Assembly (NCBI GenBank): GCA_029204045.2
Contig: CM055066.1
Span: forward strand, 19,850,484-19,914,483
Direction: 5' to 3'
From: Tillandsia leiboldiana
Taxonomy: Eukaryota; Streptophyta; Magnoliopsida; Poales; Bromeliaceae
DNA: 64,000 nucleotides
Program-made: the position numbers and the translations under genes
Shown: positions 59,601 to 64,000 of the stretch, in pieces
Layout of the letters: each line of letters opens with the position of its first letter
Position numbering within the stretch: the first letter of the stretch is position 1
The notes under the pieces: model-generated
What the model was told of the DNA's origin: nothing
The model's input: the letters and a program-made list of their open reading frames with translations, nothing else
Database searches by the model: none

Positions 59601-60797
59601 GAGCGCCGGGCACCAAGCAGGGTTCTTGAGTCCTGGGGACTCCTTGTGCTTCGGTGTTATGCGTAGGCTGGCATACCCGTCGCAGCAGAGCAGGCAGTAC
59701 CAGTGATTACTGGTCTATCGATTGGGTTTATTCAGGCAGATACTTTTTGTTACACTCGTGCCTGGGGGACCGAGTGGAGTCTAGTAGCTGTGTTTAGACC
59801 AGTGCTAGTATTGTTGGGAACCGTCGGGGTTTGACGGTGGTCCCGTGGTCGTTGTGTGTTCTTTGTGACCATTGGGTGAGAGGTTGAGCATCTTGAGTCT
59901 ATCCGTTCTGAGAGAGAGAGCATGGATTATGACTATAGCCTGCATGAGCCACTACTCAATAGCGAGTTAGTCCGTTTGGACGCCCTACGTAATTCCTGCC
60001 CGTCAGCGGGAGGTGGTTGTAGGTGGGCGCAGGTTTGACTGGACCCGATGTGGCAGTCAGCTCGATTGGGTCTGTTGAGCACCTCGTGTGCGAGTGTTGC
60101 ATATCTTCATCAGAGTTTCCCCATTTGAGCATTTGGATAGAGGCATGGTAGCTGTAGAGTGTTTCCAGCTTCTTCTTTCAGTTTTACTGCATCGGTTATC
60201 TTTTGCCTCTAGTAGTCTTGGTGGGCAGATCGTCGGGCCTAGTGGCGATACCCACTGAGAACTCCCTTATTGCGTAGTTCTCACGCCCGTTGGGGGTTTT
60301 CCCCCCTTTGTCCTCTCTCCTCTTTGTTTTGCAGAGTCTTGGCAGGTGTTGCCGTTCTGTGGTTGCTGTGCGGGGTGAGGGAGTAGCGGGCTAGATCCAG
60401 ACCCATCTTTGGAGAGTAGCGGTACCCCCCTTTGGAGGAGATCTTCAGTATAGTCGGTAGATTGGTATTTATTTCCTCTTTTGAGAGACTGATGTAGTGA
60501 GGATATGATGTATTGAGAGCTTGTACACTGATGTTTTATTTGAGATATCTCCCTGTTGAGCTATGAGTTTTGTACTCGAGGTTAATGTATGTTTATCATT
60601 TTTGGGAGATGGACCTTGTTGTTTTATCTTCAGTTGTACAGTGGTTGATTTTATTCTACAGCAGTCTTATCTTTTAGCTCTGATATCTGTTAGCTGTAGT
60701 TCTTTTTGCAGGTAGGACGCTTCGCCTATGCGGGTTTGGCATAGGTGGCGGATCTGTTGGCGAGCCCGGGTCGCAGTTTCGACCCCGGGGCGTGACA
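56653..60797 (+). repeat. 3' LTR of the non-autonomous Gypsy (4145 bp)
   Basis: Starts TGTGACCGGATCTTTG and ends CCCCGGGGCGTGACA. GC-rich U3 with three CACGTG boxes (about 57000-57600), TATTTAAAG near 57632-57640, then about 3.1 kb of R-U5 with a 71-bp triple repeat and the invariant block at about 59549-59583. It is the longest LTR in the window. Confidence 0.9.
59132..59344 (+). repeat. 71-bp tandem repeat, three copies
   Basis: Units 59132-59202, 59203-59273 and 59274-59344. Units 1 and 2 are nearly identical; unit 3 differs at several sites. The core GGCGGTTGACCGG with GCGGCAACCGCGGAC occurs once at the matching place in the LTRs at about 5237, 20056, 26541 and 34258. Confidence 0.95.
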
Positions 60798-61538
60798 CGC
60801 GGGCTTGACCGTTCCAGTTTTAGACAGTCATTGAGATTTGGGTTTCGAGAGCGCCTTGTGTGCGAGTGGTGTATAGCTGCTCTTAGATGAGTTTTCCTTT
60901 GAGCATGATACTTGAGGCATTTAGTGGTGAGAGTGTATGCATTGTATGTTTATGATAGAGTTTTATTTTGAGCATTATGATTGGGACATGTTTTAGCTGT
61001 AGCTTTCTTTCAGCTTACCCGTTATTTATCTATCTATCTATCTGCATACCTATCTTTTGTGCCTCCAGTAGACTTAGTGGGCATACCGTGGATATTGGGA
61101 CGGTACCCACTGAGATCTGCCTTCTGCAGTAGATCTCACACCCGCTGCGGTGACAGGTTGAGGTAGCTGTTCCGGCTTGGTTCGCACGGAGTCAGCACAT
61201 CGAGGTGAGGACGTGGCAGATTAGCTCCTTACCAGCATTGAGAGTCAGAGGTAGATGCACCCATTTTTATTTTATGACTCCACTTTTGTACTGGACATTC
61301 TGAGAGACTTGTGAGGATTGTTTTATTTTTCATAGCTTTCAGACTATGTATTGAGGACTTTCATTTATCTGGATGTTCAGTTGATTTCTATAGCTTTTGG
61401 TTTTAGTTTCAGCTCTGATACATGTTTTTAGCTATAGATCTGACTTGCAGGGTAGACGCTTCGTCTGTGCGGCAGTTTCCGCACAGACGGCGGATCTGTT
61501 GGGCGCCCGGGTCACAGTTTCGACCTCGGGGCGTGACA
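60798..61538 (+). repeat. 3' end of another Gypsy LTR
   Basis: Aligns loosely to the last part of the other LTRs (GACAGTCATTGAG.., a GTGCGAGTG block, GGTACCCACTGAGATC, end GGGGCGTGACA) but belongs to a distinct subfamily. It is followed by the AACAG target repeat, so it is the true right end of the compound block. A short (ATCT)n run is at about 61027-61046. Confidence 0.8.
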
Positions 61539-61543
61539 AACAG

Positions 61544-62570
61544 TCCTCGCGGCGCAATCAATCGTCGCGAAATAGCGAGCCAGCCAATCCATCCCCAGTA
61601 CAATGTCAAAATCTCGCAGCTGACTAAGGACCATCAGGTCCGCTGGCAAAATCCAAGACTCAAGCTGTACAGGGCAAGACCAACAACACTCCTCTACATG
61701 CAATATATGATCGGGAATCTGTACCTCTAATGCATGTGGCAACCGACCTAACTCTAGTCCATGAGATGATGCAAATGCTCTAGTGATAAAAGAATGTGAT
61801 GCACCGGTATCAAATAAAGTGCGAGCTCGAATACCAAAAAGTAAAGTGATACCTACCACCATGTGGTCGGCTGCCGTGGAGTCCCCTACCTGAGCGGCGT
61901 AGACTCTCCCGCTCTGAGCAGGTGGTCGGTAGTCTGCGGGGTGGGAGGAAGGAGCCCTGCTTGCTGGAGCATAGGGCCGCTGAGCTGGCGGTCGCTGCTG
62001 AGGTGGAAGAGAAACTGAGGCCGAAGAAGGTGCCACTGATGCCGAAAAAGGGCATGAAGATCGTATGTGCCCGGCCTGACCACAGCCATAACAACGCCCC
62101 CACCTCTGATCACAAGTGCCGGGGAAATGCTGACCCCCGCAGAAGATACAACTGCCAGGGGCCCGCAACTGCCGTGACTACTGCTGCTGCTGCCTGTGCG
62201 ACTGCCACTGAGATCCCTGCTGTCGCGACTGCGACCTCTGCTGCTGCGAGTGCTGCTGCTGTCGCTGGGGCTGCTGATGCTGTGGGGGCCTCTGGGATCC
62301 CCCAGGCCCTCGCCGCTCCGAACGCCCACGGCCCGTAAACTGAGGCGGTGGCGGTCGGGGCGGCCTCCAGGAACTGGCCTGTCCCCCCTCATCCGATGCT
62401 GGTCGCTTCCTCTCAGAACTCTGAGCGACCAGACCTCCGCGTCTAGAAACAACATGATCTCCCCTCTCGACCCACTGTGCATGATCCACTGCCTCTGATA
62501 AAGTCTGAAACCTCTGGGCGTGCACCAAGGTATAGATCTCAGGGCGCAAACCTGTCTCAAATAGCTCCAC
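61544..62570 (-). CDS. Gypsy gag C-terminus, zinc knuckle and protease
   Basis: In sense: LFETGLRPEIYTLVHAQRF, a glutamine/arginine-rich tail, TAG at 62178-62180, then the knuckle CYGCGQAGHIRSSCP and the protease motif LFDTGASHSFI with VLGMDWLARYFATIDC. Processing by this aspartic protease would release gag and pol proteins. The frame ends at CAARTV where the nested block enters. It is in frame with gag across a TAG at 62571-62573. Confidence 0.9.
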
Positions 62571-63275
62571 CTAGTGCAGCCCATCCCTGGCAACATAGGG
62601 TACGCAGTTGAGCAACTGCGTAAACTCCTGGAAATAGTCCCACACTGGGCGATCACCCTGCTGAAGGTTCTTCAAGTCATCTTCTATCTTCTTCTTCACG
62701 CTCGTAGAGAAGTAAGTGTCAAGGATCATCCTCCTGAACTCCGACCAGGGTAGCTGTCGGATGACCTGAAACTCTAAGGGCTCGACCCGACGCCACCAAG
62801 CATTTGCATCCCCCTCTAGACAGTGTACTGCCAAATGTGCTCTGAACCTCTGGTCAATGAAGAAGTCCCGAAACAACTTCTCCATTGATGCTAGCCACGA
62901 TCCAATCTCCCATGGGTGAGTGCTCCTAGGGGGTCCTCGCTTACAGAACTGTGTGAGTTTGTCAGAAAACTCCCGCTCCTCCACTGGGGTCAATGGCCTG
63001 AACATCCCCTGGGCCCCACTGCTCGACGACGGCGCCGTAGGGGCAGGTGGAATAGCCGGCGATACAACAGGTAGTACGGGGGCCTCTGCAGTAGTAGGGG
63101 GAGGTGCCGCAACCTGGGCAAATAACTGCTCGAACCTCTGCTCCTGTCGGCGGTGGCTCTCCGCCAACTGGGCCACCATGGCCCTCAGCTCACTGATCTC
63201 AGAAGGCCCGGACTGCTCTGGCTCCTCCGGGGGTGTAGGAGTACCCCGAGTAGGAATCTGCCGCCTAGGAGGCAT
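62571..63275 (-). CDS. Gypsy gag, capsid region
   Basis: ATG at 63273-63275 begins MPPRRQIPTRG. The capsid-type region includes WLASMEKLFRDFFI, AVHCLEGDANAWWRR, FRRMILDTYFSTSVKKKIED and DYFQEFTQLLNCVPY. I chose this Met over the upstream one at 63347 because MPPRR is the usual start of this gag type. It stops at TAG 62571-62573. Confidence 0.88.
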   Translation of the reverse strand: MPPRRQIPTRGTPTPPEEPEQSGPSEISELRAMVAQLAESHRRQEQRFEQLFAQVAAPPPTTAEAPVLPVVSPAIPPAPTAPSSSSGAQGMFRPLTPVEEREFSDKLTQFCKRGPPRSTHPWEIGSWLASMEKLFRDFFIDQRFRAHLAVHCLEGDANAWWRRVEPLEFQVIRQLPWSEFRRMILDTYFSTSVKKKIEDDLKNLQQGDRPVWDYFQEFTQLLNCVPYVARDGLH

Positions 63276-63548
63276 CCTGCCACACAAGAATCCACGGATC
63301 AGTAGACAAAACCACTCTCGACCCAATCCAGCGAAAGTCATGGACATTCCCCTATTTCTGTAACCTTATGTTGTCTGCAGCCAACATAATAGTCCCCCAG
63401 AAATAGGCTATGCCAATCCCTCTCCACTCACAGGAAGAGTTAACAACGAATTGCCGACTTTCGCAAAATATCGCGTCACTCACGCTCTGCCTTCCTAGGG
63501 TCTGCCAAAAGCCTAGGGTTTCCTAAGTCCCAACTGACCTATCCCTAA

Positions 63549-63560
63549 GCTCTGATACCA
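63549..63560 (-). promoter_or_regulatory. Primer-binding site (initiator tRNA-Met type)
   Basis: Minus-strand TGGTATCAGAGC, eight bases inside the 5' LTR boundary. Confidence 0.9.
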
Positions 63561-63568
63561 CCTAATCT

Positions 63569-64000
63569 GTCACGCCCCGGGTGTAAACCAGAACCCGGGC
63601 CCGTCCACAGATCCGCCGTGCATACGGAATTTTCCGTGTACACGAAGCGCTGGTAACCTGCTCAGATATAAAATATATAATAAAGGAGCATAAAACAGAG
63701 CTAAACTAAAACTAATACAACTCAGACAAATGCTAGAAATAAAAGTACAATAAGCTCTCACAAATATACAAGTGTCTCTCCCAGCTCACGAAATAAATAC
63801 AACCAGCTGGCCGCAGCCAGACCCAAAATAAAAGGAAATACAACCGTCTGAGTGTACAGGGGATACATTAAAACTACAAAACTCGAACTCGGGGCAGTAG
63901 CTATCTAATCAGCGATCCTCTTACCTCGATCCAGGGAAGAGGGTCCCGCAACTCCCGCAGAGGACTCTGCAAAACAAAGGGAAAAAGAAAAGAGAAAGCA
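63569..64000 (-). repeat. 5' LTR of the Gypsy chromovirus, truncated by the window end
   Basis: The first 432 plus-strand bases match 33294-33725 with nine substitutions. Confidence 0.92.

Larger units (their letters stand above)
52737..60797 (+). mobile_element. Non-autonomous Ty3/Gypsy (Tekay-like) retrotransposon, 5' end in the gap
   Basis: A 5' LTR fragment (52737-53241) matches the end of a full 3' LTR (56653-60797). A primer site TGGTATCAGAGCC is at 53248-53260, and a purine tract AGTGGGGAGGAT lies before 56653. The interior is 3.4 kb and holds only gag and pol shreds in the same layout as the minus-strand element at 18561-28236. The right flank CGCGG (60798-60802) is the presumed target; its partner is in the gap. 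Confidence 0.88.
40266..61538 (+). mobile_element. Compound nested insertion block in the Gypsy pol gene
   Basis: The 5-bp repeat AACAG flanks this stretch (40261-40265 and 61539-61543). Deleting it with one repeat restores the host Gypsy frame (AARTV then TFS). The left end starts TGTAGAGTACCGGG and the right end is GGGGCGTGACA, a Gypsy-LTR end. The outermost insertion is therefore probably a Gypsy element or LTR, later invaded by the Copia element and by a second Gypsy element. The assembly gap at 52637-52736 hides the connecting parts. Confidence 0.7.
33294..64000 (-). mobile_element. Ty3/Gypsy chromovirus retrotransposon (Tekay/Del-like), interrupted, right end outside the window
   Basis: 3' LTR 33294-36560 and 5' LTR from 63569 onward, with a primer site at 63549-63560. 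A single minus-strand gag-pol frame runs from an ATG at 63275 down to 36608. Domain order in sense is gag, zinc knuckle, protease, RT, RNase H, integrase, chromodomain. Two insertions split it (40266-61538 and 39507-40082). Over the 432 bp of 5' LTR visible, the LTRs differ at nine sites (about 2%), so it is young. Its left flank is ATACA; the matching duplication lies beyond 64000. Five in-frame stops make it non-functional now. Confidence 0.93.

Overview
The window is nuclear DNA of a flowering plant: spliced genes with GT..AG introns, long (TA)n and (GA)n microsatellites, and layered LTR retrotransposons. A monocot is my best guess from the repeat-rich style; the species cannot be fixed from this sequence.

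Two host genes, both on the plus strand, are recognisable. Positions 1713-11796 hold the last seven coding exons of a DGS1/NCA2-family mitochondrial membrane protein; its 5' part lies before the window and one intron carries a 3.9-kb solo LTR. Positions 28623-31262 hold the first four coding exons of the plastid biotin carboxylase subunit of heteromeric acetyl-CoA carboxylase. This copy is broken: an LTR-type repeat enters after about 190 codons, exon 2 lacks a GT donor, and a 9.7-kb retrotransposon sits in its upstream region, inside one copy of a small tandem duplication.

Between the genes (11797-18404) lie two adjacent MITEs with 9-bp target duplications, a short non-autonomous Helitron, an AT-rich element and old dispersed repeats.

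From 31263 to the end is one nested pile. A non-coding LTR-like element in the biotin carboxylase exon is cut by a chromodomain Ty3/Gypsy element (Tekay/Del-like, minus strand, 33294 to beyond 64000). That element was invaded by a 576-bp TRIM (39507-40082) and by a compound block (40266-61538). The block contains a Sirevirus-like Ty1/Copia element, itself split by a 3.8-kb solo Gypsy LTR, then a 100-N assembly gap, a non-autonomous Gypsy element and the end of another Gypsy LTR. Target duplications support the nesting: CTACC, TTTCT, CAATC, CGCGG and AACAG.

The most unusual signals are structural. (1) The Copia LTR leader has seven or eight short inverted repeats around an almost constant 8-nt core GTGGAYTC, with arms that differ but stay complementary. 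(2) Every Gypsy LTR ends, just before the tRNA primer site, in a stem-loop whose sequence differs between subfamilies while pairing is kept, with G-U pairs placed correctly for the sense RNA. (3) A block of about 35 bp is nearly invariant in all Gypsy LTRs although its surroundings have diverged. (4) The Gypsy promoters carry clusters of CACGTG boxes, and the Copia promoter carries a paired ATCCGGATC array that recurs downstream of pol.
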